Shown in pieces: positions 8,301-16,251 of a DNA stretch of 64,000 nt. Below the pieces are notes generated by a model. That model was not told the DNA's origin and did no database searches. It saw nothing but the letters and a program-made list of their open reading frames with translations. Position numbers and translations under genes: made by a program. This DNA comes from Psychrobacter sp. NG254 (GTDB lineage: Bacteria; Pseudomonadota; Gammaproteobacteria; Pseudomonadales; Moraxellaceae): positions 372,001 to 436,000 of the forward strand of contig NZ_JADHDA010000001.1 of the NCBI RefSeq assembly GCF_015277735.1, read 5' to 3'. How positions within the stretch are numbered: the first letter of the stretch is position 1; every line of letters begins with the position of its first letter.

Positions 8301-10715
8301 TTGAGTACGATAGTCAATCGCTTGCAAGCTATCTGGTGTCAAGACCTTGATGGTTTGTTCAGAGATGACTTTACCATTGATATCAGTGGCCACACCGCGC
8401 AATGTATTGTTACCACGTTGTAAGTCAACGGCATAGTAATCAAAAGCGGTCACATTTTGCTTTTCTTGCTCAGCCGTTTTGCCGATCTGTTGCGCTGATA
8501 CCGCTTTGCCATTGGCATATAATGTGAATATTGATCCAAGTGGTGCTTGTACCTGTACCATTTGCTTATAAGAGCTGAGCTGTTGGCCTTCATTTAGGTT
8601 GATAAAAGCGACATCATTATTAGCCACTTCTTTTAGATATTCTTCTAGCTCTTTTTCTACTGGCGGCGCTACGGTTGTAACCGCCATATCGACATGGTTA
8701 GTTGCGGCATTGACCATGTCATTAACGATAGCAGAGTCGCAACTATTACCCAGATCTAAGTCACCATTGATGTTACAGCCACTGGCATCGACATTATCAG
8801 TCGTGTCAGTATTATAGTCAGGCTCTAGTGTCAGCTCAGTTTTGATAGCTTGCTCAAGGGTATCGTTCTTAGCACCTACTGATTTGCTGCGAGCCACAAG
8901 CTCAGAATTTAGACGTTCAGTGCTATCCGCCATACCAGCAACGATAGCAAAATCCGCACGATGCAATTCACCATATTTTAAATCAACAAAACGGCTACCG
9001 GCATCACCTGCATTTCGATTGCTTTGGGTGACCATCTCAGTGGCATGTGGGATAGTAGTACGGTCAACTTTCAATACGTGTGTCTTTGCACTGACACCAT
9101 AAAAGTTATACTTACCTTCAGGATCGGTCACCACAAAGTTACCGTTTTCCATGTAGATACGGACGCCGGCAACACCCAGCTCGCCATCTTCTTTTTGTTG
9201 AATACCGTCGCGATTGATATCGTGATAGACCTTACCGATGATAATACCATCCGTATTCATCACGCCGCGCTCTACATCAATTTTCCACTGTGCTTCTCTT
9301 GAGCCGACACTTTGACCTTGGTCGTTATTAGCAACAGCAGTCGCACGGTTGATACCATCACCGCCTAATGATGAAGCACCAATCAACACGCGATAAGTAA
9401 TTTTTTTACTTTCGCCGATTGCCATATCACCTAGGTTTAGTACCTGATATTTACCGTCTGCCTTAAACTCAGTGGTCTGTGCTTGATTGATATCAAGGTT
9501 AGTGGTTGGGCTAACACGCACACTGCTCTCGACGTAATCAAAACCACGGGGTAGAGCATCTTTTAGCTGTACATCGTAAGCAGTCGAGTTGCCGCTGTTG
9601 GTAACATTGATGGTATAGCTGACATAATCACCGAGTTCCGCACTTTTGACATCGCTTTCTTTGGTGACAACCAAACTTGCACTATCATCAATGATACTGA
9701 TTTGCGTATTTAAATCATCGATACGGACGGTAAAGTCGCTATCCGTTGGTAGCTGATCAGCACCCGTGCCGACAGAAGGATCAATACAAGCCTCCAAACT
9801 GGCCGTCAAAGTATCGTTTACCAATGTCTGAATAAACTTATCATTGATAGCATTGGCGTTGTTTTGGGTCGGTGCAGACAGACGATATTTGCCTGTGTTG
9901 TTACCAGTTTCGATGCCTTTGAGAGAGTAGGTGTCACCTGTCATCGGAGACTTAACCGTGATCCATACCTGATCGGGCTTATCAGTTTGCACGTTACATT
10001 GAGCATAGCTTGCGTCAATATAAACGTTTTCATCAATTTGTGAAGTGGCTTTGGTTCCATCAAATTGAGGCGTGGTAAATTTGATTTCCGGCTCAATAAT
10101 GACCAGTCTGTCGATAGCCTCAACTGCCGCGACTGATGGATCTTCTAATACAACTGCACCGATTTTTACATCAGCAGTGTCACCATCGCTGCCATTAATA
10201 TCTGATAAAGCTTGCACGATAAGCTGAATGCTTTCACTCTGACCAAGCTTAATTTGGGTACTCAAGTTGTCCAGCATGATTTGTCTATCTGCTGAATCAA
10301 TTTGGCCGTTTTTATTAAGGTCTTGATAGACTTTTAAGTTAGAGATGGTTGGTGATATCGCAAACGTGAGCTCAACCGTTTGATCACTGTAGCTTGTGTT
10401 GCTCAGTACATTGGTCCAGCTGACCTCTGTATTGGGTCTGACAGTGCGTAGAGGCTGCTGAGTCAAGCTAATGCCGTACTCAGGTAAGGCCGAGGCTTTT
10501 AACTGCACTTGGTTTGAAGCCGTGCTTATAGATACATCAGTTTCGTTATCAACACTATAGCTGGCTTGAGCTGTGTTATTGATCAACTGTACCAGTGCAT
10601 CTGGCGCAGCAAAGGCCGTATTTGATTGCATAAGCAACATTGCAAATGACAGCGCAGAAACTTTGGCTGTGCATGATGTGATGCTTTTAGACGTATTGAT
10701 TACAGTAGATGTCAT
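5388..10715 (-). CDS. giant DUF11/SdrD_B protein with C-terminal outer-membrane barrel
   Basis: About 1775 residues from the ATG at 10715, chosen over an in-frame TTG at 10733 because GGATAAG precedes it. Order of parts: signal peptide ending NTAFA-AP (~residue 37); beta-sandwich modules; a DUF11 domain (~342-465, KESDVKSAELGDYVSYTINVTN...LPRGF); an SdrD_B-like calcium-type repeat (~490-540, YHDINRDGIQQKEDGELGVAGV); a linker with two cysteines (SGC, NSC); an invasin/Big-like domain (~805-895); and from ~940 to the end ~830 residues of alternating strands with many aromatic and acidic turns (GDSSAKGFDAQSTSKLYVRL, VEYLAKENYKASGRFEQRWG, GAYFRLRFKF), read as an outer-membrane beta-barrel. A 17-residue basic tail follows the last strand. 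Similar barrel proteins sit beside DUF11 genes in other proteobacteria. Role in surface assembly or adhesion is inference. Confidence 0.8.
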   Translation of the reverse strand: MTSTVINTSKSITSCTAKVSALSFAMLLMQSNTAFAAPDALVQLINNTAQASYSVDNETDVSISTASNQVQLKASALPEYGISLTQQPLRTVRPNTEVSWTNVLSNTSYSDQTVELTFAISPTISNLKVYQDLNKNGQIDSADRQIMLDNLSTQIKLGQSESIQLIVQALSDINGSDGDTADVKIGAVVLEDPSVAAVEAIDRLVIIEPEIKFTTPQFDGTKATSQIDENVYIDASYAQCNVQTDKPDQVWITVKSPMTGDTYSLKGIETGNNTGKYRLSAPTQNNANAINDKFIQTLVNDTLTASLEACIDPSVGTGADQLPTDSDFTVRIDDLNTQISIIDDSASLVVTKESDVKSAELGDYVSYTINVTNSGNSTAYDVQLKDALPRGFDYVESSVRVSPTTNLDINQAQTTEFKADGKYQVLNLGDMAIGESKKITYRVLIGASSLGGDGINRATAVANNDQGQSVGSREAQWKIDVERGVMNTDGIIIGKVYHDINRDGIQQKEDGELGVAGVRIYMENGNFVVTDPEGKYNFYGVSAKTHVLKVDRTTIPHATEMVTQSNRNAGDAGSRFVDLKYGELHRADFAIVAGMADSTERLNSELVARSKSVGAKNDTLEQAIKTELTLEPDYNTDTTDNVDASGCNINGDLDLGNSCDSAIVNDMVNAATNHVDMAVTTVAPPVEKELEEYLKEVANNDVAFINLNEGQQLSSYKQMVQVQAPLGSIFTLYANGKAVSAQQIGKTAEQEKQNVTAFDYYAVDLQRGNNTLRGVATDINGKVISEQTIKVLTPDSLQAIDYRTQTQLVAADGVSEYQVVISLKDRDGRPYIASTPITIDTNIGRVNLKDGSKDKVGTQVIVSGGELLIPVTAPSAPGKGELVIDTGSSKQIIPLQFTAQLRPLIAVGIVEGAISLKDFDGSSITDAQGAFEQELNEISGDENYSATGRAAMFLKGKVRGDYLLTLAYDSDKKGERLFRDIDPGEYYPVYGDSSAKGFDAQSTSKLYVRLDKGRSFAMYGDLKTQIDNDEGIKLGQYNRTLTGLKAQFEDSNTRVTAFLAETSTSQRVNETRGLGISGPYPLAENFDAVLENSETIEVITRDANNSGLIVSRETLTRFADYEIDPISRSLYLKSPIASQDIEGNPVYIRVTVEVDEGGEDYLVGGIAAKQQLNDKVSIGGSYVNSDDPLNKEELASLNSVIKFNDKLKLVAEYAMNKAENPNFQASNQINTTELNDSDVEGNALRIELDFDNKKNTRAKAYYNDADEGFVTGASPLTAGRTESGVEVTHTLNSKKTALTLEGVRTEEHSTEASREGVQASIEHRFTENVVGEIGIRYYKQDATAASRNTQAVTDVVDVTDDTLFNDDIINQSALSSISSADEDIEGTTVRARITSRLPKLNDSLVFAEYEQDIENSSRNATSVGGETPLGSLGRLYARHDLINSLSGTYGLDDTDERQRTVFGFDATYMKDGKVYSEYRMNDAISAREAEAAIGLKNKWYVQEGLTLNTLFERVESLEGEENNTATAAGIGVEYLAKENYKASGRFEQRWGETSDTVLGSAGIAYRYTDEITLLAKDIYSRVDYDDGNRTINRFQLGAAYRDYDSNQLDMLAKLEYRLDDNNTGDDTYQKDTTIWSWNGNYHPTRPLTLSGRYAGKYTEYTADGISSDNTAHAVYGRGLYDISERWDVGMQAGTYWNEQANDMSYMLGAEVGYSPMTNLWLSLGYNFMGFEDEDIAYDDSTREGAYFRLRFKFDEDLFKREDPRKNNRLASASAL

Positions 10716-10746
10716 AATAAGTCGCTTATCCAATAAAACATGAAAG

Positions 10747-10825
10747 AGTAGTAACGCTCTAGCTTGGCTAACATAAAATGATTAAAGCAAGCTAGAGCAT
10801 TGGCCTATAAGCAGCTGTTACTACT
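10747..10825 (-). repeat. long interrupted inverted repeat between two exported-protein genes
   Basis: The contiguous left arm AGTAGTAACGCTCTAGCTTG (10747-10766) pairs with CAAGCTAGAGC (10788-10798) and, after an 18-base interruption, GTTACTACT (10817-10825). All 20 bases are matched. It lies wholly within the 124-base gap between the DUF11 gene and the barrel gene. It lacks the T tract of a classical terminator. Confidence 0.8.
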
Positions 10826-10839
10826 TATAGATTTTTAAA

Positions 10840-12912
10840 TTAACGAGCGTTTTTAATCTTAACTTTAAAGGTTAAAGTAGCAACGCCTTGCGGTACTAAT
10901 GTTGAAGCTGTCGTACTCACAGCAGTAGTGCTGGTAGAAGCTGCAGTAATAGAAGATCCAGTTCCAGTAACACTAGAAGCAGGTGAACCAGTCACCAAAT
11001 CTGCACCAGCTGAGAAGTTAGACAATAAATCCGAAACCGTTAAGCTTGTGATATTAAAGCCAGAAGCCGCTGCTGGAGTGGTGGTTTGTATAGCAGAAGA
11101 GGTATTAGTCGCATTGATACGATAAATGATACATTGATCAGGTGCTGCACCACTGATCGCGTCTTTACTGAAGCTAGCAGCAGCAACTGTACCTGTACAA
11201 GTGGCATCTAGAGCTTGGAACTTCTCTAAATTTAACCCTTTCACATTAGTCGTATCTGTCACTGGTGCAACAGTAGGGGCACCATTACCACCCGGTGTTA
11301 AAGTTACGATAGTAGTTTCGTTGCTACCAACAGCAGCAGCTGTAGAAGTTACTTTATAATTAATAGCAACTGTGCCACCTGGTGCTATACCGCTAGGTAG
11401 CGTCGTACTATTGATGGTGTATACACCACTCACAGGGGTAAGCGTAATCGGCGTTCCTGATACGCCACCTGGTGCAGTATAAGTGATGGTAACAGGGGTG
11501 GTAGGAGCAACGGCTGTATTCAGACCACCGTCAGCGATAGTAAAAGTTAATGGATTAGTATTAGTACCTTCAGCATCCTGACCGTTGTTAATGATATTGG
11601 TCGTATGGGTGACTTGCCCCGCTGTGTCAGAAGTAGGTGCAATTTCTCTCGTCGTTGGATTGTTCAATACAATCGCACGATTGCTAAAGCTAGTAACGCC
11701 CGGTGTATCTTCACCAACTCCGCCAGCGACATCAGCACTAGTAGGAACTCTGGTTCTATCATTAGTAGTCACTGTGCTGTCTAGAATATCGTAATTGGTG
11801 TCAGCCACTGGAGTAACAGGTAACGCGCCAACATTACCGACAAACTTATCATAAACGGCCACGTTGTTAGTCGCAGTAGAGCCAGCAGCAGTATAGCTAG
11901 CTTTGGCAACATTGACTTTAAACGTGACAACTTGATTTGCGCCAACTGCTAAGCTTGGTACCGCGATATCAATAATTTGTCTACCTTCAGCATCTTTATT
12001 AGTACTAGTAACAGTCGCACTCGATGCTGTCACATTACCAGACAATGTCATACCTAAAGGAAGTACATCTCTGATAACGAAGTTATCTGCGATAGCGCTA
12101 TAAGCTGTGTTAAGGTTAGTCACGGTAATGATGTAATCAATCTGCGGATTAGTAACTGACAGATCTACATTGCTAGTCGCTGTTTTTGCGATCTTAAAGG
12201 TAGGCAATCTAACGATGTTTTGGTTTTCATTAACCAATGTAGGGACTTTGCCACTTGCAGTCGCAGCGGTAATAAAAGTACTAGTCGCTGTCAATGTACC
12301 AACGGAAATGTCGCCACCTAAATGAGTATTAGGTGTCGTTACTGTATAGCTAAGATTAGCTTTGAAGCCTGGTGGTAATTTAATAGTACCGCCATTGCTA
12401 AGGGTACCACTTACAGCTTGTCCACTAGATAAATCACTAGCTACTGCTGCAGTACCATCAGCTTTTACGATAGTATAGGTAATGCCGTTTGTACCTGCAG
12501 TGCCTAGCGCATAGTTTGGAGTGGCAGTAGTGATAGTAGTATCGTTATTACCGGTAGTATTAATCGTATAAGTATCAGAAACGTTACCTTCATTGGTTAA
12601 TGTATGGTTAAACGTAGCACCATTGCCTGGTGTAGTCGTGATATCTTCGTTTTTGTCATCGGTAGCACTCGCGCCATTAATGGCGACTAATGAGAAGTTA
12701 GCTGTCTCACTGACATTGACAGTCACAGTATTAGAAGTAACGGTTGGCTGAGCAACAGTACCAACACTATAGCTTGCGGTCGCGACGTTATTGATCGGGG
12801 CTGCACCACTACTCGTAGCTCCTGATGTCGTAGCAGCATTGGCAGTAGTGATACCCATTGCCGCCACAACACCAACAGCTAGTACTGAATATTTAAAAGA
12901 ATTTGGTTTCAT
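10840..12912 (-). CDS. secreted DUF11 repeat protein
   Basis: About 690 residues from the ATG at 12912, chosen over an upstream in-frame TTG because GGAGATC sits at proper spacing. A signal peptide (KYSVLAVGVVAAMGITTANA-AT) is followed by four beta-sandwich modules of 110-150 residues rich in Thr, Ala, Gly and Asn. Each has the DUF11-type pattern of a TxN(E/L)GN-like strand, an LPxGM/LPPG turn and a 'T..v.v' end strand (for example VTNLNTAY...RDVLPLGMTLSG). The last ~130 residues form a module with two cysteines (ATCTG and DQCIIYRI) that recurs in the protein encoded at 13676-15670. It follows the 155-residue DUF11 gene by 40 bases, so the two are probably co-transcribed. There are no anchoring motifs; retention on the cell may depend on the neighbouring barrel protein (inference). 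Confidence 0.78.
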   Translation of the reverse strand: MKPNSFKYSVLAVGVVAAMGITTANAATTSGATSSGAAPINNVATASYSVGTVAQPTVTSNTVTVNVSETANFSLVAINGASATDDKNEDITTTPGNGATFNHTLTNEGNVSDTYTINTTGNNDTTITTATPNYALGTAGTNGITYTIVKADGTAAVASDLSSGQAVSGTLSNGGTIKLPPGFKANLSYTVTTPNTHLGGDISVGTLTATSTFITAATASGKVPTLVNENQNIVRLPTFKIAKTATSNVDLSVTNPQIDYIITVTNLNTAYSAIADNFVIRDVLPLGMTLSGNVTASSATVTSTNKDAEGRQIIDIAVPSLAVGANQVVTFKVNVAKASYTAAGSTATNNVAVYDKFVGNVGALPVTPVADTNYDILDSTVTTNDRTRVPTSADVAGGVGEDTPGVTSFSNRAIVLNNPTTREIAPTSDTAGQVTHTTNIINNGQDAEGTNTNPLTFTIADGGLNTAVAPTTPVTITYTAPGGVSGTPITLTPVSGVYTINSTTLPSGIAPGGTVAINYKVTSTAAAVGSNETTIVTLTPGGNGAPTVAPVTDTTNVKGLNLEKFQALDATCTGTVAAASFSKDAISGAAPDQCIIYRINATNTSSAIQTTTPAAASGFNITSLTVSDLLSNFSAGADLVTGSPASSVTGTGSSITAASTSTTAVSTTASTLVPQGVATLTFKVKIKNAR

Positions 12913-12952
12913 GCGGTAGATCTCCAAAGAGTTAAATTGGCAAAGTTAAGGG

Positions 12953-13420
12953 TTATTTGTTGACGACAGTGTTAAGAGCAACGGCAGCTGATTTTTTCGC
13001 TGGTAGTAACTTGATATTCCAACGTAGCGTACGGTATTCAGAGTAGGGTACTTTAACCATCTTGCCATCTAACTTTTTCATCAAAGGCATATCAGCATAG
13101 TTTTTGCCATCGATACTGGCTTGTGCGCTAGCAGGGGTTGCCTCACCTGTGAATGTCATGTTTGCAGGGATAGGTAGTGTCACCATCAGATCATTAATAT
13201 CATTATTAACGGTGTTGGTATAAGTTGCTTTGTATTGAATGACAGTACCAGCTGGCGCTGTACGTACTGGTGAATATGCTGTCTTGCCATCCGCATTTTT
13301 GATGACTTGATTGGCAGTCAGTTCCATTTTTAGAGCATCATCAGCATGTGCGACGTTCAATAAAGAAATAGAAGCAGCAGTTGCTAATAAAATACCGTGT
13401 AAGAGATTAAAACGTTTCAT
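12953..13420 (-). CDS. small secreted DUF11-like protein
   Basis: 155 residues with a clear signal peptide (LLHGILLATAASISLLNVAHA-DD, cleavage near residue 26) and one beta-sandwich of the DUF11 kind: 'VIQYKATYTNTVNNDINDLMVTLPIP' carries the typical strand, Asn turn and LP motif, and the end strands follow (YRTLRWNIKLLP). There is no cysteine. The AAGGATTTT ribosome binding site is good. It is the first gene of a probable operon with the 690-residue DUF11 protein, 40 bases downstream. A single-module partner could act as a cap, pilotin or subunit of the larger repeat proteins; this is inference from position only. Confidence 0.75.
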   Translation of the reverse strand: MKRFNLLHGILLATAASISLLNVAHADDALKMELTANQVIKNADGKTAYSPVRTAPAGTVIQYKATYTNTVNNDINDLMVTLPIPANMTFTGEATPASAQASIDGKNYADMPLMKKLDGKMVKVPYSEYRTLRWNIKLLPAKKSAAVALNTVVNK

Positions 13421-13608
13421 ATAAAATCCTTTCTTAGAACATGACCGTCAGTAAAAAGCAAACGTCGTAAATAGTAATGGAAGGATATGCAATCTAATAT
13501 AATTTTCATTTTTAGAAGGCATCTGTCTCCCTTTTTTCTATTGTCACGTAATCAATACAATTATTCATCACAAAGATGACAACTGGCATTTTGAAGTATA
13601 TAAACGGT

Positions 13609-13634
13609 AAAAGCCCTGTCTGACTAGACAGGGC
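13609..13634 (-). terminator. intrinsic terminator of the 13676-15670 gene
   Basis: AAAGCCCTGTC and GACAGGGCTTT pair across a 6-base loop, with a T run on the minus strand, 42 bases past the stop codon of the upstream minus-strand gene. It implies that the 12953-13420 gene has its own promoter in 13435-13600. Confidence 0.85.
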
Positions 13635-13675
13635 TTTAATTAGATGGTTAAAAGATAAATGTAATCAAACGAATA

Positions 13676-15670
13676 TTAGGTACCAGAGGTAGTGCCATAC
13701 TTGGTATTGAAATACAAAGTTGCTTTTGAAGCTGTAGTGCTCGAAGATGTATTACTTAAAGTAAATTTGTCAGAGACAATAGTTCCATTTTGTCCGATTG
13801 GCGCTGTTTGATTGGTTGTCTTAAATACGTCCGAAGGTACTCCTAACGCTTTAGGGAGATAAAACTCAGATTTCACTTTAACATTTTGTAATACATCAGA
13901 AATTTGTATGTCTGACAAACTAATGTGCCCGCGATTATAAGCTTCGATTTTATAAGCAATGCATTTGCCTGGAATTATGGTGTTATTAGGGGCAGATGTA
14001 CTAAAGCCTGTACTTGGATCTGAAGTGTTTGTGACAGATGTATAATCGAGACTACTATTACATTCATGCACATACTGGTATTTAATAAGTACCAATGCAG
14101 TGTTGTTAGCTTGTACTTCACCAAAGTCTAAATTGTTATATACGTAGATATCATTAGTCAGTGTTACTTCTCTGATATTAGCAGTAGTATCTATATCATA
14201 AATCCAAGAGGTTGGCTCAGTTTCTACTAAGCATACTCTTGTTGGCAATGCACCTGATTGAACAACAAAATTGTATTTACCTAAGCTTGATACTGTTTGA
14301 GGATTAGCTGAGCTTGTGACAATTTGGGTGCCATTGCAGTTGGTTAAAGCAACTTGTAACCCGCTATCGAATATTCCAGATTCATTGCTATCTAAGATGC
14401 CATTGAAATAGGCACTGTTTCCAATGAAGGTGCTAGTAATATTCTGTTTGGTAGAATCTGCAGCAGTAATACCACCGTTATCATTAAAAACGGTTCCTGA
14501 AAAGCTGTAAGATTTTGGCGTGTTAGTGATGGTACAGGTTACTTCGTCTCCATAATTCAAGCTTGATAAGGTAAATGAGCTTGCAGTACCTGACGGCATA
14601 GTGGTCGTACTGCCAGTCGTTGCATTAGTACAGGCATAACTAGTGCTATAGTTACTAGCATTACCAGTTATTATATTTTCAGATATAGTGTAGGTGGTAC
14701 TTGGGGCTAATTCCAATGGGGTAACAGTGCTTCCGTTAGTTATGGTTGAACCTGTCCCTGTTGTTGTAAAAGATGCTGTAGAGCCTTGAGTATCGGGAGT
14801 GAGTTTTCCACCAGCGACTTTGATATTGAATTGGTCACGTTTAGTATCACTGTCGTTAAAACGAGTACCTTCTAATTGTTTTTTCACAGTTAACTTAGGT
14901 GGTGCAAGACAAAAGTAGAAGTCTGAGTAGCCCACAACATGGTCGCCAGTAGATAATGTCGTAGATGCACTAGAATAAGCATTACCATGAGTTATAACAA
15001 AAGGTGTGTTTAAAGACTGAGAGCCCCAATCAATATTAAAATTACACGGGCTAGTAGGATTACAGTTTAGCCATTGATTGCCTGTAATAGTTTTGCTTGC
15101 GTTTGATAGTGTGTAGTTTGCAGTAAGTATATTACTAAAAGCACCACCAGCACTAAAAATCGATATGGACTCAGTATATTTCCCATTTTCATTTGAGTCT
15201 AAATCTTGCACAACAAACCCATACTTCGATACGGGCTTGTTAATAGTAGCAGTCAGTTTGTGGTTTATATTAAGGTACTGGCTACTATGACGCATATTAA
15301 TAGCGCTTGTAGTTACGCCGGTAAAACTACTGGCTTCTGGATAACCAGCAACTAAAAAATTAGTATCAGAAAAAGACAGTTTGAATTCAAGATTATTGTT
15401 GAAACTATAAGTAGTGCTAGTGTTTCCTGCACCTCCTGTCCAACTCAATGCCACTTTATTAGCTGCTGCAGGTGCAGGGCTAAAAGTTTTGGACCCTACA
15501 TAGTACATTGCATGATCAGCGGGGCAAGTGGGACTAGCTTCTGCAGCAAAAGAGACACTACTGATTGATAGCAACATCATAGCAACTATCAATACTGGAA
15601 TCTTATGCATAGGCTCATCTAATAGAGAGGAGGATTTTGCTAATTTTAAAGAGCGTTGATAACGTTGCAT
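13676..15670 (-). CDS. secreted multi-domain DUF11/SdrD_B-type protein
   Basis: 664 residues from the ATG at 15670, which has AGGACAG upstream; an ATG at 15730 would add 20 residues without a clear ribosome binding site. A signal peptide ends at VSFA-AE. The N-terminal part (to ~250) resembles a secreted lectin-like sandwich. Next comes KLTVKKQLEGTRFN, the start of a SpaA/prealbumin-like module with YTISE and CTITNTPKSYSFSGTVFNDN, then an SdrD_B-like unit (GNSAYFNGILDSNESGIFDSGLQVAL). The C-terminal ~145 residues form a two-cysteine DUF11 module (HEC...GKCIAYKIEAYNRG...ISDVL) matching the C-terminus of the protein at 10840-12912. It is divergent from aceE. Probably a surface fibre or adhesin component, by family analogy. 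Confidence 0.76.
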   Translation of the reverse strand: MQRYQRSLKLAKSSSLLDEPMHKIPVLIVAMMLLSISSVSFAAEASPTCPADHAMYYVGSKTFSPAPAAANKVALSWTGGAGNTSTTYSFNNNLEFKLSFSDTNFLVAGYPEASSFTGVTTSAINMRHSSQYLNINHKLTATINKPVSKYGFVVQDLDSNENGKYTESISIFSAGGAFSNILTANYTLSNASKTITGNQWLNCNPTSPCNFNIDWGSQSLNTPFVITHGNAYSSASTTLSTGDHVVGYSDFYFCLAPPKLTVKKQLEGTRFNDSDTKRDQFNIKVAGGKLTPDTQGSTASFTTTGTGSTITNGSTVTPLELAPSTTYTISENIITGNASNYSTSYACTNATTGSTTTMPSGTASSFTLSSLNYGDEVTCTITNTPKSYSFSGTVFNDNGGITAADSTKQNITSTFIGNSAYFNGILDSNESGIFDSGLQVALTNCNGTQIVTSSANPQTVSSLGKYNFVVQSGALPTRVCLVETEPTSWIYDIDTTANIREVTLTNDIYVYNNLDFGEVQANNTALVLIKYQYVHECNSSLDYTSVTNTSDPSTGFSTSAPNNTIIPGKCIAYKIEAYNRGHISLSDIQISDVLQNVKVKSEFYLPKALGVPSDVFKTTNQTAPIGQNGTIVSDKFTLSNTSSSTTASKATLYFNTKYGTTSGT

Positions 15671-16251
15671 GATGCTGTCCTGAATATCATTATTTACCAG
15701 ATTGTATAATATGTAACTTTTTTTATACAAAAAAATTACTTTTTATAATATCTAACAGAGCATGTAAATGCTATTTCAAAACTACCAATGGTAGTTTTTA
15801 CATGACAAAGTGTAAAATAGTCTTAATATAATCCGCATAAACAAATACAATGTATTCGTCAAGGAGTATTTTTCAAAAAACTAATCATTATTTATTTAAA
15901 AAATACTTGTTATTTCTCCATTTCTCTACAGCCATAAACAATCACGCCATAAACGCTTATAATAGAGTGTTGCAGTTATTTACTGACGGAAGATATAGGG
16001 AACACACTATGGGCTGTGTGGCAATGGTGTCGATTTGATGCACTTGCTGATTCACAGTGGCACTATTTCGTATGATCAGGTTTGTACAATCGAGTTTGTA
16101 TGATCGAGCTATATATTAATATCATCGCATAAATCAAAGGAATGCTTGGACATAGCAGGGACGTGGCAAGTAAACCAATACCTCATCACATATTATTTAA
16201 CAAAGCTCTGCCTGATAGACAGGCATGACTGATATAAAAGGATTCACAATA
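15671..16251. other. divergent intergenic region upstream of aceE
   Basis: 580 bases with no convincing gene; a 62-codon frame at 15850-16038 has no ribosome binding site or protein-like composition. A GCCTG-ATAGA-CAGGC hairpin lies at ~16209-16223. The region must hold the aceE promoter and that of the minus-strand DUF11 gene. Confidence 0.5.

Noticed and set aside
11585-12300. Tandem repeats in the DUF11 gene taken as a separate repeat array
   Set aside because: They are coding modules with diverged sequence, not DNA repeats.
15850-16038. 62-codon frame upstream of aceE
   Set aside because: No ribosome binding site and no protein-like composition; it lies inside a promoter region.
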